Shown here in pieces: positions 17,307-26,783 of a stretch of 64,000 nt of DNA. This DNA is from Flavobacterium chryseum. Its GTDB lineage: Bacteria; Bacteroidota; Bacteroidia; Flavobacteriales; Flavobacteriaceae. Position 1 is the first letter of the stretch; each line of letters starts with the position of its first letter. A program made the position numbers and the translations under genes. Location of the stretch: positions 1 through 64,000 of the forward strand of contig NZ_SNWW01000014.1 of NCBI RefSeq assembly GCF_004362015.1, read 5' to 3'. The notes beneath the pieces were generated by a model. It was not told where the DNA came from, did no database searches, and saw nothing but the letters and a program-made list of their open reading frames with translations.

Positions 17307-19445
17307 TTATAAATTCTTAATTACAAATTCGCTTCTTCGGTTTAATTCGTGTTCTTCTTCATTACAGGCGTCATCTGTTTTACATTTGATAATTGGAACA
17401 GATTCTCCGTAACCTTTCGCCGTAACTCTTTTAGAATCAATTCCGGATTGTATTACAAACTCTCTTGTTGAATTTGCTCTTTTTTGAGACAGGTCTTCAT
17501 TAAATTTTGCATTTCCTCGTGAGTCTGTGTGAGAACCAATTTCGATTGCCATTCCCGGATATTTCTTCATTAGTTCGACAACTCTTCCTAAAACAACTTT
17601 AGACTCTTTACGGATGTACCACATGTTATAATCGAAATAAATAGGATCTGTTTTGATAATCAATCGATCTTTATCTCTAACAACGTCTTTTTCCTGTTTT
17701 AGAATTTGCTCTACTTTTTCTTTTTTCCTGATTTCTGTTGCAGCAATTTCAGCTTCTTTGGCTTTTTTTTCTTTTTGTTTTAATTCGATTACAGCCAGCG
17801 CTTCTTTTTTCTTGTTTTCTTCTTCAATAATAATCTCTTGCTTTCTTTTATTTTCGGCAATTTCTTTTTCTTCTAACTTAATGGCTGCTAAAGATTTTAA
17901 TGCTAGAGAACCATCATTTACAACATCTCTTCTTTTATCTAAAATCAGTGTTTTAGATTCATTGGTATAGTTTTCTTTAAAGGCAGAAATTTTATAAGAA
18001 GCTTCGCAAGCAACGGTAAAACTAAATTTTCCATCAGCAGAAGTGGTGATTGTATTTAGTGTTTTGTTTTGCGAATCCTGCAAAATTACGGTTGCGTTTT
18101 CTAATGCTAATTTTGTATCAACATCAGTAATAATTCCGGCAATGAATTGTTTACAATCTTCTACAATTAAATCTTTAATTTCTTTAAATTGATAAATATC
18201 GTCGCTTCCCTTTCCTCCTTCTCTGTTTGATGCAAAATATCCTTCTTTTGTATTTGAATCAATATTAAAAGAGAAATCATCTAAATTGGAGTTTAAAGGT
18301 AAACCGATATTTACAGGCTCTGAGTATTCATTTCCCTTGATTTCAGACACAAAAACATCCAGAGATCCGTAGCCTAAATGTCCGTCAGAAGAAAAATAAA
18401 GTTTATTATCTGCTGAAACAAAAGGAAATTGCTCTCTTTTATCGGTATTAATAATTGGGCCTAAATTTTTTGGACTATCAAAAGCGCCTTTGTTTATGTT
18501 GACGGAATAAATATCAAATGAACCTAAACTTCCCGGCATGTCTGAAGCAAAATACAATACTTTTTCATCAGCACTTAACGCAGGATGTTCTACAGAATAA
18601 TTTGGACTGTTAAACGGAAGTGAGGTAATATTTGTCCATTTTCCCTCAACCAATTCGGCTTTAAAAATCTGAAGATTGGAAACTTTTTTGTCGTCTTTCT
18701 TTTTCTTACCGTTTTTAGAATTATTTCTTGTAAAGTAAATCGTCTTACCATCTTTAGCAAAAACAGCATTGGCTTCGTGCATTCCGGTTTTTAGTTCTTC
18801 GGCAAAATAACTAATAAGAGCATCGGCAGCATTACTATTCTGAATTGGAATTGTAACCAGATTTAAATAGGTTTCATTGTCCCATTTGTACTTTTTATCA
18901 AATAACCCCGCTTTTAATTTTACAGCTGCAAAGACTAAATTGTCTTTGTATTTTACAGCCCCAAATTCTGAATTTGGTGTATTGATTGCTAAATTCTTTA
19001 TCTCAAACCGATTTCCAATTGCTGAAACATTTTCGAGTTCTTTTACTTTTTTTCGAAAATAAACAGAGTCCTGACTGTTCGTTGATTTTCCGTAATATTC
19101 TTTTAAAACAGCATTTGCGTCATCATAACTATTGCTTGCTTTTAAAGTTTGTGCGTATCTGAAATAATAATTTCTATCTAAATCTTTGTCATAATTTTTT
19201 ATAAGAAGTCGGTAATATCGTTGCGCTTTTATTAAGTCATTTGTATAATAATAGGAATCAGCCAGGTTTTTAATTACTTCTTGCGAAGGCTTATTTTCTG
19301 CCAGTTTTTCATATAAAATGATGGCTTCTGTATAATATGTTTTATCAAAAAATCGCTTAGCTCTGGACAGTTCCGGATCTTGTGCATTTATAAACTGTAT
19401 TGAAAATACGAATATAATAACGAGTAGTTTTTTCATATTTTTCAT
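17307..19445 (-). CDS. OmpA-family outer membrane protein with TPR and PD40 repeats
   Basis: Large envelope protein of 712 residues that should tether the outer membrane to peptidoglycan and partner the PorP/SprF protein encoded just upstream. Domains in order: signal peptide (MKKLLVIIFVFSIQFINAQ), TPR repeats (to about 150), WD40-like PD40 beta-propeller repeats (about 200-430, with FASDMPGSLGSFDIY and FASNREGGKGSDDIY), a CarboxypepD_reg-like domain, a highly charged Lys/Glu coiled coil, and a C-terminal OmpA domain (IEIGSHTDSRG and LSQKRANSTREFV, the peptidoglycan-binding residues). I place the start at 19445, 1 nt past the PorP stop; an upstream in-frame ATG at 19472 lies inside PorP and would spoil the signal peptide. 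Such triads occur widely in T9SS bacteria. Confidence 0.88.
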   Translation of the reverse strand: MKNMKKLLVIIFVFSIQFINAQDPELSRAKRFFDKTYYTEAIILYEKLAENKPSQEVIKNLADSYYYTNDLIKAQRYYRLLIKNYDKDLDRNYYFRYAQTLKASNSYDDANAVLKEYYGKSTNSQDSVYFRKKVKELENVSAIGNRFEIKNLAINTPNSEFGAVKYKDNLVFAAVKLKAGLFDKKYKWDNETYLNLVTIPIQNSNAADALISYFAEELKTGMHEANAVFAKDGKTIYFTRNNSKNGKKKKDDKKVSNLQIFKAELVEGKWTNITSLPFNSPNYSVEHPALSADEKVLYFASDMPGSLGSFDIYSVNINKGAFDSPKNLGPIINTDKREQFPFVSADNKLYFSSDGHLGYGSLDVFVSEIKGNEYSEPVNIGLPLNSNLDDFSFNIDSNTKEGYFASNREGGKGSDDIYQFKEIKDLIVEDCKQFIAGIITDVDTKLALENATVILQDSQNKTLNTITTSADGKFSFTVACEASYKISAFKENYTNESKTLILDKRRDVVNDGSLALKSLAAIKLEEKEIAENKRKQEIIIEEENKKKEALAVIELKQKEKKAKEAEIAATEIRKKEKVEQILKQEKDVVRDKDRLIIKTDPIYFDYNMWYIRKESKVVLGRVVELMKKYPGMAIEIGSHTDSRGNAKFNEDLSQKRANSTREFVIQSGIDSKRVTAKGYGESVPIIKCKTDDACNEEEHELNRRSEFVIKNL

Positions 19446-19446
19446 T

Positions 19447-20382
19447 TTAAAAGAATCTAGGTGATTTATCATATCCTTTTCCTAATAAATCTAAATCAAA
19501 AAGCAGCATAATTTCGTGCGTTCCTGAATTAAACTGACCTAAATTTGATAATGTATAATCGTAAGCATAACCCACTCGAAGCGTTGGTGTTATGTTTATA
19601 TTTACCAAGGCGCTTACAGCATCATCGATTCTGTATGCCGCACCAAACTCGAATTTTTCATTGTATAAAACATTGGCTGTTATATCTACAGAAACGGGTG
19701 CTCCTTTAACAATTTTTGACATAAATGCCGGTTTCAGTTTTAATGCATCATTAATTTGAAAAACATATCCGGCGGTAAAAAAAGTATGAATCTCTTCAGA
19801 ACCATAAGCGTTTATTCCGGATTTTTCTTCGATTTGTTTTGCTTTCAACAAATTCGGAGCTGATAATCCCACATAAAAGTTATTTCTAAAAAAATAAGCC
19901 CCTACTCCAATATTAGGTTTTGTGACATTTATGTTTTCGGCGAAAGCTGCATCTGTAGAGGTATCTCCGCTTTGCAGAACAAAACCATTAAAATTCGTTT
20001 GCAAAGATGAAAATCCACCTTTTATCCCTAATGAAAGTTTATTTTGTCCTCCTAAATTTAGTACATAAGCGAAATCAGCATAAACGTTATTCTCTTTTTT
20101 TGCTCCATCACCAATATCATCAGAAACAAATGAAAGACCGATTTCAACCTTATCACTCAAAGCTGTATGTCCGAAAAAAGTAAACGTTTTTGGAGCTCCA
20201 ACTGCACCAACCCATTGTGTTCTGTATAATCCTCCAAGATTTAACATTGATGGAGTACCGGATGCATAAGCGGGATTTACGACACTCATATTATACATAT
20301 AATGTGTGTATTCCGGATCTTGCTGGGCGGAAACGAACGCTATATAGAAGAAAAAAGGTATAAAAAATAATATTTTTTTCAT
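19447..20382 (-). CDS. PorP/SprF family T9SS outer membrane protein
   Basis: Outer-membrane beta-barrel of 311 residues, PorP/SprF family. The signal peptide ends at FVSAQ, followed by the family hallmark DPEYTHYMYNMSVVNPAYAS and GLYRTQWVGAVGAPKTFTF. In Flavobacterium johnsoniae SprF is needed to deliver the adhesin SprB, and paralogues typically pair with their own type B cargo. Here the cargo gene lies 29 bp upstream and the OmpA gene immediately downstream, so a dedicated secretion or anchoring role for that cargo is likely. Confidence 0.9.
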   Translation of the reverse strand: MKKILFFIPFFFYIAFVSAQQDPEYTHYMYNMSVVNPAYASGTPSMLNLGGLYRTQWVGAVGAPKTFTFFGHTALSDKVEIGLSFVSDDIGDGAKKENNVYADFAYVLNLGGQNKLSLGIKGGFSSLQTNFNGFVLQSGDTSTDAAFAENINVTKPNIGVGAYFFRNNFYVGLSAPNLLKAKQIEEKSGINAYGSEEIHTFFTAGYVFQINDALKLKPAFMSKIVKGAPVSVDITANVLYNEKFEFGAAYRIDDAVSALVNINITPTLRVGYAYDYTLSNLGQFNSGTHEIMLLFDLDLLGKGYDKSPRFF

Positions 20383-20411
20383 TTGAAATTATATTGAATA
20401 ATGTAAAGCAT

Positions 20412-23042
20412 TTATCTGTTTAAGTAAAGGCGGCCCTGTTTAGGTTTTTTATTGTCTTTATTAAAATTCAAAATGTAAAAATAGACTCCGTTTGGCGCTA
20501 CTCCGCTGGCCACTCCGTTCGTTTCATAATTCGTTCCGTCCCAGCCTGGTTTATTTATAAAGCCTTTATACATGCCATTTCCGTATCTATTAAAAATTTC
20601 AAGTGTAAAATTTGGGTATAAAAATTCAATATTTGGAATCACAAAAGTGTCATTTACGCCATCGCCGTTTGGAGAAAATCCGTCAGGAATAAAAAAGTCG
20701 TTTGGTACTTCATCGCAATCTGTTAATGAAACCGTAACTTCCAGACTCTCATTTGATAAACAGTTTGTAGTATCTGAAAAATCGAATCCGTAATATCTTC
20801 CTTGCTCGATTAAACGGGTGGTTGATGATAATAAGTTTCCATTATTTGCTGCATCATACCAAACTACAGTAGAAGGTACATTGGTATTAATTGATAAATC
20901 TGCAATTGTTGGATTATTTAATCCACAAAAGTTTGCTCCATTTGAGTTTAATTCAGGAGCTGGAATATCATTTATAGTAACCGAAATCATAATAGGATCT
21001 GAGGTACAATTTAAAGTAGTTACTGTAACATAGTAATTTTCAGATTGTAAAATATAAGTGTCAGCAAGAGGTGTTGTCATAGCAGCTGAATTATACCATT
21101 TATATTGAGCTCCATGTGGCACTAAATTGGCAATCGTAGCACCATCTGACTTACAAAAAGATTGGTCATTTGTTATTGGAGGTGCTGGAATTGGATTTAA
21201 TGAAAACGGATCTGCAACGCCTGTTACATTGACATTACAGGTTGTATTATTATTCATCAAATTTGTAATGGTCGCAGTTGTAGAACCTGTATTTATAAGT
21301 AAACCGGATGGAATTATAAAAGTAGCATTTCCGTTTGTTGGACTTAATCCAATGGTTTGAACTGCCGAAGTATTTTTTCCCGAGAGAACATACGATAGCG
21401 TGACATCAGTTAAACTTCCTAATCCTGATATTGAGGCCGTAACGGGATCTCCAAAACAATAATCGTTAATTTGTATTTTTAAATTTGCTATGTTTGGTAA
21501 AGGATTGATAATAATATCACCTTTTATATTAGCAGTATTTGAACATTGAGAAATTAAAGAAGTAATATTGGTAATAGTTATAACAGCGTTCCCACTTTGG
21601 GAAGTTAAAAACGACGGAATTTGAAATTTAGCATTGCCTCCGGTAAATGTTACTCTAATATTTTGAGCATTTGCATTATTCGCACCTGAGATATTGTAGC
21701 GAAGATCATAAATACCGTCGGCGATATTTATTGCATCAGAAATCACGATTGCAGGACTACTATTTTGGCAAGTTGTTGTTTCCGCTATTTTTGCCCCGCT
21801 TAAATCCGGCAATGGATATACGTACAATACATCTGATAGATTTGGTGTATTAACACAAGCTCTTTCACTATTTACAGAATAAATATTGAGAATGGTAACT
21901 GTAAAATCTCCAACCTGTTTAAAATAATCTGATTTGATTGGAAAAAGAAAAACGCCATTAGTTAAGTTTGCTGTAACCTTTTCTGAGCCACCATTTGGTC
22001 CTGAAACATTAAATTCTATATAATAATTTCCATTAGGAATAACTGCCGGTCCTTTTTCAATTCTAACGGAATAAGTTGCTGTTGCAATAGCCGTTTCACA
22101 TATATCTGTATTAACAGTAACCTTTGCTCCGGTAAAATCGAGTTTTCTTTCAATTCTTATTCTAATTCTTGTCTCTGCAGAACTACAAACTCTATCCGTT
22201 GAAGGAACACTGTAGTTAAAATAATAATCCCCTTCACCAAATCTGTTGTAAATTTTTTCCAGATCTATAATATGATCGCCGACAAAAGTTAATTCTCCTG
22301 TTGGTCGGAGATTAACGTCTCTCCACGCACCATCAGCATCAGCACCTGTAACCATATTAAACAAGTCATAATTGGTGAAATTTGGTAAAGCATCACTACA
22401 AACTTTTAAAGGATCATTAGCTTTTCCAGATTCGGGTGCTCTAACAACTTTTATAGAAATAGTCGCAGGATTAGGAGCCGGACAGGTACCAACAGCCTCC
22501 ATAGTATAAGTAAAATAGTAAAGTCCACTTAATTTCTTGACATCAATGATAGATCCATTAATATCCGTATTGGTAGTATCATTATGCCATTTTCCATTAA
22601 AAAGAGGACTCAAATAGCTACCGTCAAAAGGCGTAAAGAGATTATAAGTTTCATAAGAACTACAGATTATTGCTTGAGCAGGTTTTCCTGTATATCCTCC
22701 AAGTATTAGAGTAACAGTAGATGAATTATCCGCACAACCCGCAATACCATCTATAGTATATGTATAGTTATAAAAACCACTACTGGTAATAACATGTACA
22801 TTCAAAATTCCTGTTGCAGGATCCAGTCCTCCTGACTCGCCATCATCTGACCAAGTACCACCAGGAGTTGCTCCTCCTAATAAAGAAAATAAATTGATGG
22901 AATTGTTTGCCGGATTAGGATAATCACAAACTGTCAATGTTGCATCATTACCTGCACATTGACTATAGATTTTTGTAGATACACTCGTTAAAAAAACAAA
23001 AAACAATAAAAATTGTAAGAAATTATAGTATTTTTTGATCAT
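20412..23042 (-). CDS. T9SS type B cargo, gliding-motility-associated C-terminal domain
   Basis: Secreted surface protein of 876 residues with an N-terminal signal (FLQFLLFFVFLTSVSTKIYS). It has several Ig-like or PKD-like beta domains, rich in Asn/Thr/Ser with paired cysteines, spaced at roughly 80-100 residues; GGATPGGTWSDDGESGGLDP is a typical Bacteroidetes module. The C-terminal 90 residues are the CHU_C/TIGR04131 sorting domain: FFIPDGFSPNGDGVNDTF, LEIFNRYGNGMYKG, GWDGT and PNGVYFYILNF. Type B signals need a PorP/SprF partner, encoded directly downstream. The protein is small compared with SprB and may be an adhesin or a shorter filament component. Confidence 0.9.
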   Translation of the reverse strand: MIKKYYNFLQFLLFFVFLTSVSTKIYSQCAGNDATLTVCDYPNPANNSINLFSLLGGATPGGTWSDDGESGGLDPATGILNVHVITSSGFYNYTYTIDGIAGCADNSSTVTLILGGYTGKPAQAIICSSYETYNLFTPFDGSYLSPLFNGKWHNDTTNTDINGSIIDVKKLSGLYYFTYTMEAVGTCPAPNPATISIKVVRAPESGKANDPLKVCSDALPNFTNYDLFNMVTGADADGAWRDVNLRPTGELTFVGDHIIDLEKIYNRFGEGDYYFNYSVPSTDRVCSSAETRIRIRIERKLDFTGAKVTVNTDICETAIATATYSVRIEKGPAVIPNGNYYIEFNVSGPNGGSEKVTANLTNGVFLFPIKSDYFKQVGDFTVTILNIYSVNSERACVNTPNLSDVLYVYPLPDLSGAKIAETTTCQNSSPAIVISDAINIADGIYDLRYNISGANNANAQNIRVTFTGGNAKFQIPSFLTSQSGNAVITITNITSLISQCSNTANIKGDIIINPLPNIANLKIQINDYCFGDPVTASISGLGSLTDVTLSYVLSGKNTSAVQTIGLSPTNGNATFIIPSGLLINTGSTTATITNLMNNNTTCNVNVTGVADPFSLNPIPAPPITNDQSFCKSDGATIANLVPHGAQYKWYNSAAMTTPLADTYILQSENYYVTVTTLNCTSDPIMISVTINDIPAPELNSNGANFCGLNNPTIADLSINTNVPSTVVWYDAANNGNLLSSTTRLIEQGRYYGFDFSDTTNCLSNESLEVTVSLTDCDEVPNDFFIPDGFSPNGDGVNDTFVIPNIEFLYPNFTLEIFNRYGNGMYKGFINKPGWDGTNYETNGVASGVAPNGVYFYILNFNKDNKKPKQGRLYLNR

Positions 23043-23129
23043 ATATTTTATTTTACCTAAACATAATAAAATATTATATCATTTTATCAAAAAAACTTAA
23101 TTTTCTTATTAAATATTTAATAACATCAA

Positions 23130-23137
23130 CAAAGTTA
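23130..23137 (-). promoter_or_regulatory. Possible -7 element for the type B cargo operon
   Basis: CAAAGTTA reads TAACTTTG on the minus strand, a full TAnnTTTG match, about 90 bp upstream of the cargo start. No correctly spaced -33 element is seen, so support is partial. Confidence 0.35.
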
Positions 23138-23158
23138 AATAATTCCGTTCTAATAAAA

Positions 23159-24481
23159 TTACAATTCATCTTCTAATTTAAACCTGAATTTTAGTATCAA
23201 ACTATTTCGTTCGACTTCTAAATTGATCCAAATATCGTCTCCGGATTTCAACAGATTGTTTATTTGTTCTAATGAATATCTGTACGGAAGTACTTTATTA
23301 ATACTCACAATAATATCTCCTTTTTGTAACCCACATTTTTCTGCAGCTGAACTCTTGCGAATATTTACAATTTCATAAACTGGCTTCAATAAAAATTTAT
23401 ACCTGAAGTTATCATTTTTAGAATTTGAATCTACATCATTAACAGATGTCTCCACTTGTACGGTTTCTAGATGAACAGTTTCCTGCACCCATTGCAAACC
23501 ATTATGCTGAATTGTAATTCCGCTTTTGTTATAAGTAAATGGTTCCGAAAATTTGCTGTTCTTTTTAATGTATAACTTGCGGTCTGCATAATCTAAAACT
23601 AAAGTAAATCGTTTTAAAATTTCCCCTCCAACAGAACCAATACGGTCCGGAACCATCTTTACATTTCGAATAGAAGTTGAGTCAGGAAAAGAAACAATCG
23701 GATTTTTAAATTCAAAATCAGCAATCGAAAATTTTTCAATTTTTGCCCGATGCCCTTCAATATCTCCACTAAAACCTTTTCCTAAAAAATCAGGAAAATT
23801 CTTTTTAGGCAATTTTATTTTGTTATTTTCAAAAATCCAAAATGCATCACTGTTTCCAATATCAATAAGCAGTTTCGCAGGTATTTCAACCCCATCTGTA
23901 ACTGCTTTTGCATAAATATATGGTTTTGATCGCTCAATAGTTATAGGTACAGATCTAAATTTTTTATCCAGTTTTTTTCTGGTTTCTGCGTTATTGAAAT
24001 GAATGATAACTTTCTTTTTTTGATAATTAAGTTCAACTAAATTATTTTTAAAAAATTTATGTCCAATAATACCATTTACCGGAATACCAATGTGGGAGGA
24101 TAAATTAAAACTTTGATCTAAAATAATATAAACTAAGTGGTTACTGGATTTTATGCCATGAGTTTCTAAAACATTATTTGTCGATTTTAGTCCTTCTATT
24201 TCCTGCTCGCTTCCTAAGCCTCTCAATCTTATTTTTTCTACATTATTAAAACTAACTTCCTGCTTTTCTTCCATACTAAACAAAATTGTTTCTTCAACTC
24301 CAGAATCAAGCAAAAAATTTAGTTCTATCCCATTCACTTTTATAGGAATAAAAACAAGGTTATTTATCAATTTAAATGGGATAATTACTTTCTTACGATT
24401 GTTTTCTATCAAAAAATCATTTTGCCCTAAAAGTGAAAAAGGTAAGAATACCCCAAAAAACAATACAATATATTTTTTCAT
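23159..24481 (-). CDS. Retropepsin-like aspartyl protease with PDZ domain
   Basis: Exported protein of 440 residues, signal ending near FSLLGQ. Two retropepsin-like half domains are visible: FLLDSG with D59-S60-G61, and LLIDIG with D207-I208-G209, each followed by hydrophobic beta strands and a GIIGHKFFK or GGEILKRF flap-like segment. A PDZ domain occupies about 360-440 (SSAAEKCGLQKGDIIVSINK). The two-domain arrangement could supply both catalytic aspartates within one chain. Substrate is unknown. In the second motif the residue after D is Ile, whereas active retropepsins usually have D(S/T)G, so activity is uncertain. Confidence 0.82.
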   Translation of the reverse strand: MKKYIVLFFGVFLPFSLLGQNDFLIENNRKKVIIPFKLINNLVFIPIKVNGIELNFLLDSGVEETILFSMEEKQEVSFNNVEKIRLRGLGSEQEIEGLKSTNNVLETHGIKSSNHLVYIILDQSFNLSSHIGIPVNGIIGHKFFKNNLVELNYQKKKVIIHFNNAETRKKLDKKFRSVPITIERSKPYIYAKAVTDGVEIPAKLLIDIGNSDAFWIFENNKIKLPKKNFPDFLGKGFSGDIEGHRAKIEKFSIADFEFKNPIVSFPDSTSIRNVKMVPDRIGSVGGEILKRFTLVLDYADRKLYIKKNSKFSEPFTYNKSGITIQHNGLQWVQETVHLETVQVETSVNDVDSNSKNDNFRYKFLLKPVYEIVNIRKSSAAEKCGLQKGDIIVSINKVLPYRYSLEQINNLLKSGDDIWINLEVERNSLILKFRFKLEDEL

Positions 24482-24604
24482 TGATAATATTTTATTATAA
24501 AATTAGTAAATATATTTATAATTGTTAGATTTTTAGAAGTCACTGTAATGTTTACGTTAAATTCGAAAAAAAAATGCAAATTTGCACTTCAATAATTTAA
24601 TCTC

Positions 24605-25801
24605 ATGCCAACAATTTCCAACAAAGGCAGAAACATGCCCGAATCTCCGATACGTAAACTTGCTCCTTATGCAGATAGTGCAAAACAACAAGGAAAAAAA
24701 GTGTATCATTTAAACATTGGTCAACCGGATATCAAAACACCCGAAGTGGCCATCGAGGCGGTAAAAAATATTGATTTAAGTATTATAGAATACAGTCCGT
24801 CTGCCGGATATGAAAGTTATAGAAATAAATTAGCTCAATTTTACCAACGTCAAAACGTAAATGTAAACTCAGAAGACATCATTATAACTACTGGTGGTTC
24901 TGAAGCCTTATTATTTGCATTGGCCACAATTACAGACCCGGGAGATGAAATCATTATTCCTGAGCCTTTTTATGCTAATTATCACGCATTTGCATCATCA
25001 ACTAGCGCAACTGTAATTCCTGTAATTTCGACTATTGAAAGCGGATTTGCCTTGCCAAGTATTGATATTGTTGAGCAATTGATTACTCCAAAAACAAAAG
25101 CTATATTAATTTGTAATCCCGGAAATCCAACGGGTTACTTATATTCTGAATCAGAAATCAAACAATTAGCAGGTCTGATTAAAAAGCATGATTTATATTT
25201 AATTGCTGATGAAGTGTATCGTGAGTTTTTATACGATGGAGATGACGAACATTTTTCGGTAATGAATTTAGAAGAAGTTGACCAAAACGTAATTATGGTC
25301 GATTCAGTTTCAAAACGTTACAGCATGTGCGGCGCGAGAATTGGATGTTTAGTTACAAAAAACAAAGCCGTTTTAGCAACAGTTATGAAATTTGCCCAGG
25401 CCCGTTTGAGTCCGCCAACTATCGAACAAATTGCATGTGAAGCTGCTATAGATACACCACAAAGTTATTTTGATGAAGTTATTTCAGAATACAAGAGCCG
25501 TCGTGATACTTTAATTACCGAATTAAACAAAATTGATGGCGTTGTTGTGACAAAACCTAAAGGAGCTTTTTATTGCATTGCACAATTGCCAATAGAAAAT
25601 GCTGATGATTTTGCACAATGGCTTTTAGAAAGTTATGATTTAAATGGCAAAACTGTGATGGTTGCTCCTGCTGCCGGATTTTATTCGACTCCGGGAATGG
25701 GTTTAAATCAGGTTCGAATTGCTTATGTGCTGAATAAGAAAGATTTAGTTACTGCTGTAAATATTTTAAAAGAAGCACTTTTGGTTTATAACAAAAGATA
25801 A
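24605..25801 (+). CDS. Class I PLP-dependent aminotransferase (aspartate-type)
   Basis: Transaminase of 398 residues, fold type I. The PLP Schiff-base lysine is K237 in VDSVSKRYSMCGARIG. CNPGNPTGYLYSESE and ADEVYREF carry the conserved Asn and Asp that bind PLP, and QVRIAYVL near the C-terminus has the Arg that binds the alpha-carboxylate. The N-terminal SPIRKLAPYADSAKQQGKKV segment and NIGQPD match the AspB-like group that transfers the amino group of aspartate or glutamate to 2-oxoglutarate. Exact amino-acid specificity is not resolvable. It is monocistronic with a terminator immediately downstream. Confidence 0.88.
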   Translation: MPTISNKGRNMPESPIRKLAPYADSAKQQGKKVYHLNIGQPDIKTPEVAIEAVKNIDLSIIEYSPSAGYESYRNKLAQFYQRQNVNVNSEDIIITTGGSEALLFALATITDPGDEIIIPEPFYANYHAFASSTSATVIPVISTIESGFALPSIDIVEQLITPKTKAILICNPGNPTGYLYSESEIKQLAGLIKKHDLYLIADEVYREFLYDGDDEHFSVMNLEEVDQNVIMVDSVSKRYSMCGARIGCLVTKNKAVLATVMKFAQARLSPPTIEQIACEAAIDTPQSYFDEVISEYKSRRDTLITELNKIDGVVVTKPKGAFYCIAQLPIENADDFAQWLLESYDLNGKTVMVAPAAGFYSTPGMGLNQVRIAYVLNKKDLVTAVNILKEALLVYNKR

Positions 25802-25826
25802 TTTTAAACAAAAACAACAAATCATA

Positions 25827-25866
25827 AAAAGGCAATAACTTCTGGTTATTGCCTTTTGCATTTTTA
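25827..25866 (+). terminator. Terminator after the aminotransferase
   Basis: AAAAGGCAATAAC (25827-25839) pairs with GTTATTGCCTTTT (25845-25857), followed by a T-rich run. Confidence 0.88.
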
Positions 25867-26005
25867 AAAAACAGAGGATTTAATTTTAATTTAAATTATA
25901 TCCAAAAAGTATCGATTAAATAGTAAAAACGATAGAAAAGGTTTCCTTTTTATTAATTATCTTTACCGCCTTAAAAAGATATACCCATTATAATAGTAGT
26001 TTTTA

Positions 26006-26677
26006 ATGATAAATAACGAAGATTTTTTAGACGAAATAGGTGACAGTCATTTCAGCAGTAATGCAAAAAACCCTGTAAGAGAGGATGCTTTTGATTTAAC
26101 TGATGAAGAAAAAATAGAAAAAATAAAAAAAGATGTCGAAAGCATTCTACAAACTCTAGGAATGGATTTGACAGATGACAGCATAAAAGGTACTCCAAAC
26201 CGAGTAGCAAAGATGTTTGTGAAGGAAATTTTTGGTGGCCTTAACCCTGCAAAACAACCAAAAGCTTCAACTTTTGATAATAATTACAAATACGGTGAAA
26301 TGTTAGTAGAAAAAAACATTACCGTATATTCTACCTGCGAACATCATTTATTGCCAATTATAGGACGCGCACATGTTGCCTATATTTCCAGCGGAAGAGT
26401 TATTGGTTTATCTAAAATGAACCGAATTGTAGAATATTATGCAAAGAGACCTCAGGTTCAGGAGCGTTTAACAATGCAAATTGTTCAGGAACTTCAAAAA
26501 GCTTTAGGAACTGAAGATGTTGCCTGCGTTATCGATGCTAAACACCTTTGCGTAAATTCAAGAGGAATTAAAGATATCGAAAGCAGCACTGTAACGTCTG
26601 AATTTGGTGGAAAATTCAAAGATCCTCAAACTAAAAGAGAATTTCTTGATTACATCAAACTAGAAACTCAGTTCTAA
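26006..26677 (+). CDS. folE: GTP cyclohydrolase I
   Basis: Converts GTP to 7,8-dihydroneopterin triphosphate, the first step of folate and pterin synthesis; homodecameric, zinc-dependent. The 223-residue protein has the zinc ligands C111 and C182 plus the histidine pair H113-H114 (STCEHHLLPIIGRAHV and KHLCVNSRGI), and GLSKMNRIVEYYAKRPQVQE. The N-terminal 35 residues are an acidic extension. It lies upstream of cysS, separated by 106 bp containing an intergenic repeat, so co-transcription is possible but not obvious. Confidence 0.97.
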   Translation: MINNEDFLDEIGDSHFSSNAKNPVREDAFDLTDEEKIEKIKKDVESILQTLGMDLTDDSIKGTPNRVAKMFVKEIFGGLNPAKQPKASTFDNNYKYGEMLVEKNITVYSTCEHHLLPIIGRAHVAYISSGRVIGLSKMNRIVEYYAKRPQVQERLTMQIVQELQKALGTEDVACVIDAKHLCVNSRGIKDIESSTVTSEFGGKFKDPQTKREFLDYIKLETQF

Positions 26678-26714
26678 AAAGTTTATTTTTTTTAGTTTGT
26701 TGTTTATTCGAAGC

Positions 26715-26780
26715 AATTAAACAGATAAACATTTAAACAAATAACCAGTTAAACAAATAAAAGATTAAACAGAAAAACTA
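26715..26780. repeat. TTAAACAAATAA-type intergenic repeat
   Basis: TTAAACA occurs four times (AATTAAACAG, TTTAAACAAATAA, GTTAAACAAATAAA, ATTAAACAG). This is the reverse-complement vocabulary of the repeats at 15965-16140 and 34441-34505. Confidence 0.5.
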
Positions 26781-26783
26781 AAT

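Noticed and set aside
19446..19472. Upstream start (MINHLDSF...) for the OmpA-family gene
   Set aside because: It lies inside the PorP gene and puts polar residues before the signal peptide; the ATG at 19445 gives a normal signal sequence.
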